This document shows positions 12,585 to 23,673 of a stretch of 64,000 nucleotides of DNA, one piece after another. Both the position numbers and the translations under genes were made by a program. The notes beneath the pieces were generated by a model. That model worked only from the letters and a program-made list of their open reading frames with translations, had not been told where the DNA came from and did no database searches. The stretch's first letter is position 1. Every line of letters begins with the position of its first letter. This DNA is from Euptelea pleiosperma (lineage: Eukaryota; Streptophyta; Magnoliopsida; Ranunculales; Eupteleaceae): positions 37,900,674 through 37,964,673 of the forward strand of contig CM068546.1 in assembly GCA_035048495.1 (NCBI GenBank), read 5' to 3'.

Positions 12585-12870
12585 CAGGGTTTCAAAATCG
12601 GCTGTTATAACGGATTCGGACCTACCCCATTAAGTTACACACCGTTAAAACGTCCAGAAAATAGCGGCCGTTAGAATGAAAATAAAGGCCGTTATTTTCC
12701 GTTATTTTTCTGTTATAACAAAAATAACAACAATTATTTTCTGAAAAAAATGTGAAAAAAACATCCGTTTTTTCGTAATTTTTTCCGTTTTTGCCTCGAG
12801 TGTTTTTTTTCATTATAACTGAAAAACGGTAACGCCCCTAGACCATTATAACGGTCCCTTTTAAACCTTG
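12585..12870. mobile_element. hAT-type MITE with 8-bp target duplication
   Basis: The element starts CAGGGTTTCAAAA and ends TTTTAAACCTTG, which are imperfect terminal inverted repeats. It is flanked by the perfect 8-bp duplication GCTTAAAC (12577-12584 and 12871-12878). The interior is full of ATAACGG/CCGTTAT phrases. An 8-bp target duplication with CA(A/G)GG ends is characteristic of hAT elements. Sister copies lie at 23.7 and 38.5 kb. Confidence 0.8.
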
Positions 12871-13114
12871 GCTTAAACTACTTAGATTAAAAAATAAAGA
12901 CCTTTTTTTTTTGCACTCTAGAATCAACTCCTTTCAACTTAGGAATCGGTTTATTATAAAACTTGGTTTTTAGGGAGATTTTTAATTAAAATAAGATCAC
13001 AAGACTTCTTTCAAGTTTTTTTTTTCTATTATGTTTAATAAGTATCAGATGAACCACTGGAAATAAAAATTATTTTCATTATTATTCTTATTAGAGAATT
13101 GATTTTTTTCAGTG

Positions 13115-13400
13115 AGCAGTTTAAAAAGGGGCCGTCACAACGGTATAATGGACTGGGGGTGTTACCGTTTTTCTTTTATAATGAACTGTAACGCGCAGAG
13201 TCAAAAAGAAAAATAACAAAAAATAATGAAAAAAAAGGCGTTAAATTCAAAAAGTAGTGGCCGCTATGAAATTTATAATGAAAATAATGGACATTTTTAA
13301 TCATTTTTATCAAAAATAATGGTCATTATTTCCGTCATAAAGCCGTTTTTTTCAAAAAGTTATTTTCCGAATCTTTTATATAGCCATTTTTTAAAGCATG
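13115..13400. mobile_element. hAT-type MITE of the ATAACGG family, ends eroded
   Basis: The segment opens CAGTTTAAAAAGGGGCCGT and contains the family phrases ACGGTATAATGGACTGGGGG and ATAATGG repeats. It closes near TTTTTTAAAGCATG. The inverted termini are recognisable but degenerate, and no target duplication was found. Confidence 0.5.
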
Positions 13401-13613
13401 CCTTTTTACATCTTCTGGTCAATTTTTTCAGCATGTTGACATAACCGCTACTGAAAAGCTAGATAAGGAGAGTTTTATTATAGGGGTATTTTCGTCAACA
13501 TTTAGAAAAATTGACTGGGAAAGGTAAAAAATTCACTGGAAAAAGTATTTTCCTTATTATTTTTTTTTTGTGTGTGTGGTATAATGGTAACTTCCTGGTG
13601 AGGTTCATATATC

Positions 13614-13876
13614 TAAGGTTTAAACGGGTCTGTTATAACGGTATAATAGACTGGGGGCATTATTGTTTTTTCCGTTACAACGTAGAGGGGCAAAAAAAAG
13701 AAATAACAGAAATAATGGACATTTTTTAATCAAACTTTTTCTTATTTTCATTAGAACGGAAAAATAACAGCCTTTATTTTAACTATTAAAATGGTACATA
13801 ACATAACGGGGGAGGTTTGAGTCCATTATAACAGCGGTTATTTTTTGTTATAACGGCCATTTTTTAAACCATTCAT
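13614..13876. mobile_element. hAT-type MITE of the ATAACGG family
   Basis: The left end TAAGGTTTAAACGGGTC and right end GGCCATTTTTTAAACCATT are imperfect inverted repeats. The interior carries the family phrase TATAATAGACTGGGGGC and repeated ATAACGG. No convincing 8-bp duplication is present. Confidence 0.5.
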
Positions 13877-14019
13877 CCAACCTCATTCATGTCATAACCT
13901 ATGATACCCGTATACCTGTACTAATGCCTCGTACCAGTGTGACACGACACGGATATGGACATTAGACACTCTATAGACATGTATCCTTGTAAAAAGTAGA
14001 AAAAATTAAAATTTTAAAC

Positions 14020-14140
14020 TACAAAATAAGATACTCGTATCGGTATCCGTGTCTTTATTTTTAGAAAATATCGAGTTGTATCTTTGCTAGCCCGTATCTG
14101 TATCCGTGTCCGTATCCGTATCCATATCCGTATCTGGGCA
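14020..14140. repeat. degenerate GTATCC-type microsatellite
   Basis: A run of CGTATC/GTATCCGT units spans about 14035-14137 with many substitutions. The antisense frame through it is an alternating R-I/R-T peptide, as expected of simple repeat DNA, and is not a gene. Confidence 0.5.
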
Positions 14141-14144
14141 TCAT

Positions 14145-15087
14145 AGGTCATTAACATCTCATGGATTCGAGCATCACCTTTCCAATGTAAGGACTGAAAA
14201 TCATATATGTGTATCAAAAAAATCGACCGACCGTAGCCATCCGATCAAAAGCTATGAACTTGGACGGCAGAAAAAGACGGTTAACTGAAAACAGAAAATT
14301 CCACACATGTGGTGGTTGGATTTGCAAAATCACAGGCAATCGAATGGCCCACCAATTGACAGTTGTGAATTGATGAATAGATTAAAGGCCCCATGAACCA
14401 TAATGGGGTCCATCAATTTTCTCAATTTATAATCTACGTTCGGTGGAGTGGTTAAATTAAAAAAAAAAAAAATCTAGAAGATATAATTAGTGTTTGGATT
14501 ATTTATTTATTTTATTATCAGTAATTAAGAAAGGGGTACGTTGCAACTATATTTTCGGAATTAATATTTCAAATGTCCAATTTGTCTTAAAATAATAGAA
14601 TTGCTTCTGTCACACCGAATCATTGTGTCACATAATTATAATTTGCTCCATCTCTGTCCCATGTATTTATCAAATCTAAATTGTTGGTGCAATATATCCA
14701 TCATCAGATAAGGACTTGGGGGCTTGCATATGATGCCACGTGGCATTAATGAAAGGCTAGTTTGGGAACCATATGTAGGTGTTGGTTTGACTGTGACTTA
14801 TTAAACTTGTTTTTTTTGTCACAAATTATTTGAAAGCAAACCCCTGGCTCTTATAAATTTCTCTTATGTGCTTTGTTTGCTTTCTCATGTTTGGCACCAT
14901 GATCAACATGATGATGACCAATGTTTATAGAGCAAACTGTTCTCCATTGGATTCCAATGACTAGATCCACTCTTGCTGGGCTGGCGGGAACCACTGCCAG
15001 TTGGATTCTGGTAGCCCCGACGACCATCTGATCGTTCACGTCCAATTTTCCACGTAAGATCATATCTTTGTTGACAACAAGGATTAA
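14145..15087. other. gene-free stretch
   Basis: AT-rich spacer. An A-tract lies at 14461-14472. No coding region, RNA gene or complete transposon was recognised. Confidence 0.4.
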
Positions 15088-15340
15088 AAAGTGCTGTTAT
15101 AGCGGTCTAACAGATTGGGGGCGTTACCATTTTTTTCCGTTATGTAAAGCACAGGGGCAAAAAAAAAAAAGAACGGCGCAGAAATTCAAATTTTGAATTT
15201 CAAAATTTTAATAAAATTTATAACGGAAATAGTGGATATTTTTTTAACAAAATTTTTTTCTTCGAAAAATAACGGTCATTATTTTCATTATAACAGAACA
15301 ATAACGGACTTTATTTTCTGAGCATTAAAACGGTACATAT
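15088..15340. mobile_element. partial hAT-type MITE of the ATAACGG family
   Basis: The left end CAAGGATTAAAAAGTGC matches the CAAGGTTTAAAA termini of the intact copies. The interior has the TAACAGATTGGGGGCGTTACC phrase and ATAACGG repeats. The right terminus is missing: the sequence runs out near a GGTACATATTGG tract without an AAACCTTG end. Confidence 0.5.
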
Positions 15341-15574
15341 TGGTTCCGGTTCTAGGTACCATACTCTTGACATAGGGTTGGGATGGTTTTTGAGGAATTA
15401 GGCAGTGAGGAGCCTATGAATGCACCTCTAGAGCAGCAAGTGAAAGGGACTAGCAAAGTGACTGAGTTGGAAAGAGTTTCCTTTTTAGCCGGCCTTGACC
15501 TAGGGCTGTCAATGGATAGTCAAAAAATTCGAATCCAATTCGAATCCGTATTCGAAAAATCAAGTGTTATTGGG

Positions 15575-15815
15575 CCCACTGATCGCATGGATGTTGATAT
15601 GCATACCAAAAATCAGACTCATTTGATTTCTGCTGGACATAGATTATAGCACCTTTTTAGGATTGAGTGTAGCTGTTTTATTCAAGCATGTTTTTTTTGC
15701 ATATTTTTGGGAACTTTAATCCAACGGCTAAAAATTGTCAAATGAGATTGATTTTTGGTATGCATATCCAACAAGGGGTGGGTTAAACATCCATGCGGTC
15801 AGTGGGCCCAAAAAA
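15575..15815. mobile_element. palindromic MITE family copy (GGGCCCACTGATCGCAT subfamily)
   Basis: The left arm GGGCCCACTGATCGCATGG and right arm CCATGCGGTCAGTGGGCCC are near-perfect inverted repeats. The inner halves carry the family phrases CAGACTCATTTGATTTC and AAATGAGATTGATTTTTGG. Related copies lie at 16.57 and 36.14 kb. Outer borders are not defined. Confidence 0.6.
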
Positions 15816-16369
15816 AAAAGAGCCATGTAGGGCTACGAGACCCCAAATGAAAGGGAGTAGCAAAGTGAGTGAGTTGGAAAGGGGTTAGTTTTTAGCCGGG
15901 CTTCACCATCGAAGTAAGTGTCGTGCATGGGAAAGCAGTCCCTAAATTTGAGGGGTCAACAAACACTTTCTATACGTAGGGTTTTGTAGGATTTGAGATT
16001 AGGTTCTCCTAATCTCCACCTTCCCACATATCTCACTGCCCTTCATTTAAATCCCCAATTCATTATTCTAATCTCTTCATAATTGGTTGCCTCATTAGAT
16101 TAACCTAAGCAACAAAGACTTCTGTCCCTATCTTATCCATAACAAATCATAATCAAACTACACCAGTTTCACTTAATTTCTTTTTTCGTCCAATTATTTG
16201 AGATTGAATCTGGGACGAACGATCGGATCGGATCAGACGTTGTCTGATTCTCGTCTTAACTTAAACAAGTAAAGATTAGTGATGGTGCATTTGCTTACGT
16301 AATTTTCGAGTTTGACCACATTTCAACCCTAACAGGTGCTCTTGTTACGGAATAGGAAAAGGTTATCTG

Positions 16370-17010
16370 GACTTGCCTTTTTTGACTTGTCTTTTCACTT
16401 GTCTTCTTGGGCATAGATTCCGAGAATCCCACTGTTGTTTTGCTTTGGAAAAAAGTAAATGCCAGCTCAGAACTATTAACCATAGTGTGATTCTCTAAAG
16501 GGTATGTAACAAGGTATACCTGAGATCGTTTCATTTGCGGAAGCGGCATTTTTGGTAGTCACCACTGCCATCTGGGCCCACTGATCGCATGGATGTTTAA
16601 CCCACCCTTTAATAGACATTCATACAAAAAATCAGCTTGTTTAATGATTTTTAGCCATTGGTTTTAGTACTCAAAAAATGGTTGTATTCAACGGCTATAA
16701 GAACGCCTTAAATGGTGCTAAAAAGTGTTAAAATATATTGGTTATAGATTACCAATCAAGGTGATTTTTGGTATGTATATCCACCAAAGGGTGGGATAAA
16801 CATCCAAGCCGTCATTGGGCCCACATGGCAGCGGTGACTACCAAAAATGCCGCTTCAGCAAATGAACAGTTTCAGGCATACCTTGTTACATCTTTTTCCT
16901 TCTCTAAATCCACCCCCCAAAAGTCAAGTGAAAATGGCAAGTACCTAGAGCTGACATTCACCACCATTGGATTCTCGGAATCCACGCCCCAGGTGAAAAT
17001 GGCAAGTACC
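16370..17010. mobile_element. long palindromic MITE with GATTCCGAGAATCC outer arms
   Basis: Inverted symmetry runs outward from a core near 16690. The inner arms are GGGCCCACTGATCGCATGG with its complement. Next come TGGTAGTCACCACTGCCAT with its complement and ATGTAACAAGGTATACC with its complement. The outermost arms contain GATTCCGAGAATCC (about 16417) and GATTCTCGGAATCC (about 16971). The left outer arm (16375-16430) is also the reverse complement of the minisatellite unit that follows on the right. Confidence 0.6.
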
Positions 17011-17990
17011 CCGAGCCGGTAAGGGAATGCCATAACTATAACTACCGTTGGACACCGAGAAGGCAAGTGAAAATGGCAAGTACACAAAGCTGGCAAGTGA
17101 ATGGCAGTACTATAACTACTGTTGGATTCTCGGAATCAATGCGAAGAAAGCAAGTGAAAATGGCAAATCAAAAAGGCAAGTACCCAAAGCAGGCAAGTGA
17201 ATAAGTACTATCTCCACGCCCAAGAAGATAAGTGAAAATGGCAGCACTATAACTGCTGTTGGATTCTCAAAATCCATGCTAAGAAAGCAAGTAAAAATGA
17301 CAAGTCAAAAAAGGCAAGTACCCAAAGCAGGCAAGTGAATAAGTACTATCCATGCCCAAGAAGGTAAGTGAGTGAAAATGGCAGCACTATAACTATTGTT
17401 GGATTCTAGGAATCCATGCTAAGAAGGCAAGTGAAAATGGCAAGTCAAAAAAGGCAAGTACCTAGAGCGAGCAAGTGAATAAGTACTATCCATGCCCTAG
17501 AAGGTAAGTAAGTAAAAATGGCAGCATTATAACTACCGTTGGATTCTAAGAATCCATGCTAAGAAGGCAAGTGAAAATGACAAGTCAAAAAAGGCAAGTA
17601 CCCAGAGCCAGCAAGTAAATGCCAACACTATAAGTACTATCCATGCCCAAGAAGGTAAGTGAAAATGGCAACACTATAACTACCGTTGGATTCTCGGAAT
17701 CCATGCTAAGAATGCAAATAAAAATGGCAAGTACCCAGAGCCGACAAGTGAATGCCAGCACTATAAGTACTATAAGCGCCCAAGAAGGTAAGTAAGTGAA
17801 AATGGAAGCACTATACTACCGTTGGATTCTCGGAATCCATGCTAAGAAGGCAAGTAAAAATGGCAAGTCAAAAAAGGCAAGTACCTAGAGCCGGCGAGTG
17901 AATGCCAACACTATAAGTACTATGCACGCCCAAGAAGGTAAGTAAGTGAAAATGGCAAGTCAAAAAAGGTAAGTACCCAGAACCCGACCC
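17000..17990. repeat. minisatellite of about 100-130 bp units, about eight copies
   Basis: The unit contains GGCAAGTGAAAATGGCAAGT, then CAAAAAAGGCAAGTACC, then CACTATAACTACCGTTGG, then GATTCTCGGAATCCATGC. It repeats from about 17000 to 17990 with length variation of a few tens of bases. The unit is the terminal arm of the adjacent MITE in tandem. The array ends about 375 bp before the start codon of the gibberellin 2-oxidase gene and thus lies in its likely promoter region. Confidence 0.7.
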
Positions 17991-18239
17991 GAATGAATAA
18001 CTGTTGGTCAAAACACATTAAAAAATTTCTAATAATAAATGAATGAATGAATTCAAAAAGTGAAATGAAGAAGAAAAAAAGGAAAAAAAGAGAAGGAAAA
18101 TGAATAAAAAACAAGTCAAAAAAAGCAGAAAGTCAACGATCTTGTGGAACATGAATTTGCTAGTTGTACTTCACCCAAAGTCTACGACTCCTGAATCCAT
18201 GAGATTTAATAATCCCATTTTCTCCGAAGATTCTTCCTT

Positions 18240-18365
18240 TCTCCCTTCTTAAATATCCACATATCACCACCACCATCTCTACAAACCTAAATCACCGCTC
18301 TCTGTCTCTCTCTCTCTCTCTCGCTCTCTCCCTCTCTCTCCCTCTCCCTCTCTGTAACAATAGCT
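18240..18365 (+). promoter_or_regulatory. core promoter and leader of the gibberellin 2-oxidase gene
   Basis: A TATA-like TTAAATATCC lies near 18249. The leader is a CT microsatellite (about 18298-18355) that runs almost to the ATG at 18366. Pyrimidine-rich leaders are common in plant genes. The transcription start was not determined. Confidence 0.4.
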
Positions 18366-20885
18366 ATGGTGCTAGCCTCTCCCACCCCAATTCGAAGTGA
18401 ACGGATCCGGACCGTTGGTATTCCAGTCATCGATCTCTCACGCAAGAGGTCAGTGGTATCAGAGCTCATTGTAAAAGCCTCTGAAGAATATGGTTTCTTT
18501 AAGGTGATTAACCATGGTGTCTCCAAGGAGATAATTGAAAGGATGGAAGATGAAGGGCTGGATTTCTTCGCGAAACCGGCTTCCGAGAAACAACGCGCTG
18601 GACCTCCTAATCCTGTTGGTTATGGAATCAAGACCATTGGTTTCAATGGTGATGTTGGTGAAGTTGAGTATCTCCTCCTTCACACCAATCCTCAATCCAT
18701 CTCTCTTAAATCCAAAGCTATTTCCAAAGACCCAACAAAATTCAGGTAACTTCAATTATTCTCTCTCTCTCTCTAGATTGTTAGGGGTATAATGGTGATT
18801 AAACAAATGGAATTTTGATATTGGTTGAAGGGTCTCTTTCCAAATCTTAAAATCTATGCTCTATATCTCTTCTTTCACAAAGTGTATATACTATACTCAG
18901 TTTTTTATGTTATGACCTGTTTGGGTAATTTATTTTTCTCATTTTTGAATTATTTGCTTACATGAATTTAAAGTATGGTTTAATATCTCTGTGATTTTTT
19001 TTTTTTTTTTTGGGTCTAAAACTGCATTATTCGATGGCGCATACGAATAGTACGTCGTGATCGTAATTTGCCCATCACCCACTAATCGAATTAGCGCGTG
19101 TTTTTTGCTTACGTCGATCGTTCTACATGGTCGAATTTTACCCAGTTCATAGAGTTTAAAGTGGATTTATGCCTAAGAACATTCAGAAAAAGTGCTTAAA
19201 AGCCCCTTTTGGATATGAGTTGTTTCACTCCTCCAAAACAACATAAAACTACACCGGGTAGAGATATCAAGGTAACCAAACAAGCCCCTAAAAACTGATT
19301 GAAGGGCAAGCTGTACTTGGGGGGGAAAAAATAATAAAAAAATAGAAGTAAGAATGACAAGTGAGAGATCAATCAGAGACGTCCAATCAAATCAGAAAGA
19401 AAAGGTTGGAAACTTTGAATGATGGCTTAAGTGAGAATGAAGAGGAGAACTGATAGCACAGAAAGCAAGCAAAAGTCGATCACTAATCTTCTTCTTCTCT
19501 CTTGCTGGCAGCTGCGTTGTGAATGATTACATTGAGGCAGTTAGGAATCTTGCATGTGAGATATTGGATCTGATGGCAGAGGGTTTGTGGGTCCATGACA
19601 AGTCTGTCTTCAGTACTCTCATCACAGACGTTGATAGTGACTCACTTATCAGGCTCAATCACTATCCATCTTACAAGGACAGCAGGGACTGGGACACATC
19701 ACATCAGCACAACAAGATTGGATTTGGTGAGCACACTGACCCTCAGATCTTGACTCTCTTGAGATCCAACGATGTTGGTGGCTTACAGATCTCCTTGGAA
19801 GATGGGGTGTGGGTCCCGATCTCACCTGACCCTACCGCTTTCTGTGTTAATGTGGGGGACGTCTTACAGGTTAGTATTAGTGTATTAATTCCTCATTCAT
19901 TATTACCATAACGACCTTTTATCCGGGTATTTGAAGTCAACTGGGTCCCACTGTTTTGATGCATAAGTTGGTATGTTGTGATTCACCACCAGATGGGCCT
20001 CAGCTACCTTTACAAACATCCCCCTTCAATCTATTAGACATTCTCTATATTCTGTTTTGGGGAAAGGGAAGTGTTAGTATCGGCCTTAGGATTACATTGC
20101 AGCACATCCTCCGGCCTTAGGATTACATTGTAGCACATCCTCCCATATGTTCAGACCATTGATGTTCTTCGAATTTCGTGATGAAAAAAATCAATGGTTA
20201 GAACATATGAAACTACGTGTACTAACATTTCCCCTATTAGGATGCATCCTCGGGTACATGTCAAGAACTCATTGGCCTGTGACGACTGATGAAAGGACAA
20301 TGTGACCATAGCCAAAAACTAATGTGATAGATTGGATGGTTAGGATGATTAGATTGGACTGATAGTAACCCTGGGACCTCCCATATGGGGTTAACTTATT
20401 GAGGAAAAAAAAAGTGGTGGGCTTTTACACCCTATATGTGAACCATGTTGTCCAAGAAAAATAGTAGAAAGGTTAGGGCATGTTTGGATTGCTATTTTTT
20501 GATAAAAAAAATCTTTATAATTTTCAAAAAAACCGCAGCAATGATGATCCAAAGATTCCAAACAGGCCTTTGAATTAATATGTCTGTAACTGATCTTTTA
20601 TTCTTCTTCTTCTTATTATTGAAGGCCTTGACGAATGGAAGGTTTGTAAGCGTGAGACATAGGGCCTTGACCAGCTCATACAAGTCTAGGATGTCAATGA
20701 TATACTTTGGGGCTCCACCCCTCCATGCATGGATCTCTCCTCTTCCAGAGATGATCACACCCCAAAAACCATGTCTATATAGGCCCTTCACTTGGAGCGA
20801 ATACAAGAAGGCCACGTATTCTCTACGATTGGGAGATAGTCGACTCGAACTGTTCAGCACATGCAGAGACGACGACATCGTCTGA
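18366..20885 (+). CDS. GA2OX: gibberellin 2-beta-dioxygenase (C19-type GA 2-oxidase)
   Basis: Three exons, 18366-18745, 19512-19869 and 20625-20885, join in frame to 332 residues, the usual family length. The protein is a Fe(II)/2-oxoglutarate dioxygenase of the type that 2-beta-hydroxylates C19 gibberellins (GA1/GA4 and precursors) and so inactivates them in the cytosol. Visible features are the N-terminal GIPVIDLS and INHG segments, the family block [22 protein letters not shown], the iron ligands H201 and D203 (GEHTDPQ) and H258 (VRHRAL), and the 2-oxoglutarate-binding R268-M-S270. Introns are 766 and 755 bp, both GT-AG, and the second lies just before ALTNGRF as in known GA2ox genes. Assignment to the C19 rather than the C20 class rests on overall resemblance. 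The gene looks intact. A minisatellite lies upstream and a small MITE in intron 2. Confidence 0.93.
20083..20145. repeat. tandem duplication of about 31 bp in GA 2-oxidase intron 2
   Basis: The phrase CGGCCTTAGGATTACATTG followed by CAGCACATCCTC occurs twice in succession with a single C/T difference. It lies inside an intron and does not affect the reading frame. Confidence 0.6.
20476..20569. mobile_element. small Harbinger-like MITE in GA 2-oxidase intron 2
   Basis: The left end GGGCATGTTTGGATTGC and the right end GATTCCAAACAGGCC are imperfect inverted repeats of the Tourist/Harbinger type. TTA precedes the left end but the right flank is TTT or TTG, so the 3-bp duplication is not exact. 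It lies about 55 bp upstream of the exon 3 acceptor. Confidence 0.4.
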
Positions 20886-22140
20886 TGAATTAAAAAAATG
20901 GGGTGTCATTGAGTTTCAATTATCTTCAGCCTTTGTAGGGGGTGAATCCAAGCATCAAAATGGTTGTACATAGCTAGTAAGAAGTACAAGATGAAGGTTG
21001 ATATAATTATATCCAAGGGGGATTTTGATCAGAGTCCTTCCCCAATTTTCTTCCAAGGATGCTTGATTGAATGTAAGGGGACTAGGGTTTGTGTCAAAGA
21101 TTTGTAGTATAAGTGTGTGTGTGTGTAAATTCTGTTTGGGAGGAAGACTCTTTATGTAACACTTGTGTATGGACAAGTGTAATTCAAAGTCAATAGCAAT
21201 TCCGTTTTACATTAATTTATATGGACAAGGTTGATTGGGTTAGGGCATATTTGGTAAAACTTATTCTCAGATCTTAAGTCTGAATCGACCGAAATTCAAT
21301 TTTTTTGATTATTAAGTGGCCTATGGTAAACAACTTATTCTCAGACATTATCGCCCAATTAAATGAAATTCAATTAAAAGCTAAACCAAAAAAAAAAAGT
21401 TGACTCGGGTTCACTTTTTGCGCTCAGACATCACGGCGAAAGGACATCTCCCAATGAAGCCTAGTGTCTAGTGTTACGTAGTTAGTAAACTAGGGTATTA
21501 TTCACGAATTTAAGAATTTTTGAAAATTGAATTATACAGCCGAACTTTTCGGTAAAACTCATGTACTATGGGGAGCTGAATGATTGAAAAGAAAAAGATA
21601 CTTTTGAAAGCAAATTTAAAAAAAAAAAAAAAGCATTATTTCTTGTACTTTTTACCGAATTTTTGAACGACAAACTCTAATTATACTCGAATTTTGGCCG
21701 TACCATCGTTATGCGATTTATCTTGATGAATTATTGGACAGCAATGTTGGGTTAATGAAGATTACCAACCATGACAAAGAAATAAGGCACAGTTGTTGAA
21801 TCGACCAGCTAATGGCTTGTGACATAACTTTCAAAGTGTTAGGTAAGAATGTCCTTAAACTTGACTTAAATGTGTTCATTCCACGTTTTTAAGTTGCTTT
21901 CATCTTTAAGTACTTTGCCCTAATCATAGTGTTTGGTGATTTCAAATATCAATTTATGTAATTATTACCATGATTAAATGGTTGTTCATCTCCATCTCCG
22001 TATCTTTCTCTCTCTCTCTCTCTCTCTCAATGGTTGTTCAACTCTCGTTGACTCATGGAGCTTAGATGACCAACCCCTATCCAAGATTCCAAACTTTTTA
22101 TAGCACTAATTGCATGAAAGAATATCAATTCAAAAACAAA
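20886..22140. other. gene-free stretch downstream of the GA 2-oxidase
   Basis: The 3' end of the GA 2-oxidase transcript should lie here, but its poly(A) site was not determined. A GGGCATATTTGGTAAAAC tract near 21240 resembles a truncated Harbinger end. A CT microsatellite lies at about 22008-22028. No other gene was recognised. Confidence 0.4.
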
Positions 22141-22144
22141 AAAA

Positions 22145-22590
22145 GGGAAAATTATATTTGCATTTGCACCCCACAAAATTGTGAAAGCATCCAGAGTAAA
22201 ACTTTACTGACTGGCTACAGTAGGAGCCACATGGCACACTTTTAGAGGACATTGGCCGTATGGATGTTTAGCCAATCCCTAGATGGACTTACAAACCAAA
22301 ACTCGGCCTAATCAGTGATTTCTAAGCATTGGATTGGAGTCATTTTCATGCGTTGATTTTAACCGTAGTAATTTGAGCATTGTTGACAATTATTTGGGTA
22401 CAAGGATCCAAAGGTTTGAAATAACCAATCAGGTTAGGCTGATTTTTGGTTTGTAGCCCATCTAGGGATTGGTCAAACATCCATACGGTCAGAATCCTCT
22501 AAAAGTGTGCCATGTGGCTCATATTGTGGGCAGTCAGCAAAGTTTTATTCGAGTGCTTTCACAATTTGTGGGGTGAAAATAAATTTACCC
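22145..22590. mobile_element. palindromic MITE, long-armed copy
   Basis: The outer arms contain CACCCCACAAAATTGTGAAAG on the left and CTTTCACAATTTGTGGGGTG on the right. Further in are AGTAAAACTTTACTGAC and its counterpart GTCAGCAAAGTTTTAT. The core is the family sequence GGAGCCACATGGCACAC... GTGTGCCATGTGGCTC. Arms can be followed for about 150 bp on each side. The A-rich flanks could hide a 9-bp duplication but are too simple to prove one. Confidence 0.7.
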
Positions 22591-22594
22591 AAAC

Positions 22595-23100
22595 AAAAAT
22601 GCATGCTTCATGAAGAAGCTAGTCAGTGCTTTCTCCAAATAACAATTATGCCCATAGTAGGAAATGACTATAAAGTACTGAATTCGTGAAACTAAGGATC
22701 TATTCGGAAAGTTCGCGGTTTCAGGCCTAGCCCAGTCCTAGCTTGGAAGAACTGGTTTGATGTTACAACCACGTTTTAAAAAACTATCTCTAGTCCTGTT
22801 TTAAGGACAAAATCTGAGGAGGACCTGGACCGGCATTGGCTTGGCTCCATTTTTTTGGGGTTTTAAATGTCGCCAAACATGACTAATTTCCACGAATTAC
22901 CCATCAACGATGAGGGTATTATAGTAATTATGAGACCATGGTGCACAAGTATGAGGGTATTATAGTAATTTAACCTCCGAGATACAATTTCAATGCTAGG
23001 ACAACAGACATGGGTGTTTTGCGTGTTTTCTGATAAAATTAGAGGGATGGTTGGTGTGATTTTTGGTTCATATAGGGTAGAGACATGGGTATGATCATCA

Positions 23101-23137
<37 letters not shown>

Positions 23138-23397
23138 AGGAATGTGAGCATGGCTTCACTAGTTTTGTTCTTGGAAGCATTAATGAAAAAGCATCATGGA
23201 TATGTTCAGATGAGCGAGGGATTTACAGAGACGACCCAAAAATATGGTGATCGAAATGTAAAATTAGAAGGAAATTTCGTCTTCACGGCGACGACAACTG
23301 TCTCTAATGAACACCATGAGAGAATTGGAGGTACTGATACTAAAGAAGAGGCCGATACATGGAAAATAGCTGAATGCTGCATTTGGCCTTAGTATTA
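22595..23397. other. gene-free stretch
   Basis: No gene was recognised. The phrase ATGAGGGTATTATAGTAATT occurs twice (about 22909 and 22951), a short local duplication. A CT microsatellite lies at about 23112-23138. An 82-codon frame from 23144 to 23392 has no recognisable motif or splice context and is not annotated as a gene. Confidence 0.4.
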
Positions 23398-23497
23398 CTA
23401 GGGAGCAGCACATGCACATGCGTTGCATGCGAGCGAGTGTCTTGTGAAGCCCGTGTGTTCCTACCGCGGTTTCTTTTTCGCTTTAAAGTAGTATAGA
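23398..23497 (-). mobile_element. 100-bp Helitron with both termini
   Basis: Read on the minus strand it starts TCTATACTACTTTAAAGCG at 23497, preceded by A, and ends CTCCCTAG at 23398, followed by T. A hairpin with CATGC/GCATG arms (plus-strand GCATGCGTTGCATGCGA region near 23417) sits about 15 bases from the end. Start, end, flanks and hairpin all fit a complete but extremely short non-autonomous Helitron. Confidence 0.7.
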
Positions 23498-23673
23498 TTT
23501 TGATTTAATTTCAATTTTTCTCTGTATTTTTTTCCTTAAAATTTTCTTTTTTTCGTTTTTACCCTTTATTTCAACTGTACATACAGAATTCAAATATAAC
23601 TAAAAAATAGGTTTAAGTTCTATGTGGGTATTGGGGTATGCTCTTTCCCTCACGTTGCTTTGCTTTTTAGCAC

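Noticed and set aside
14014..14217. 67-codon minus-strand frame with RI/RT repeats
   Set aside because: It translates a degenerate GTATCC simple repeat and is not protein-like.
17000..17990. Regularly spaced repeats that might suggest a CRISPR array
   Set aside because: Units are contiguous transposon-arm copies of 100-130 bp with no unique spacers, in a plant nuclear context with no cas genes.
23144..23392. 82-codon frame preceded by a CT tract
   Set aside because: No recognisable domain, no splice partners and no homologous feature. The CT tract is common in the window and not evidence of a promoter by itself.
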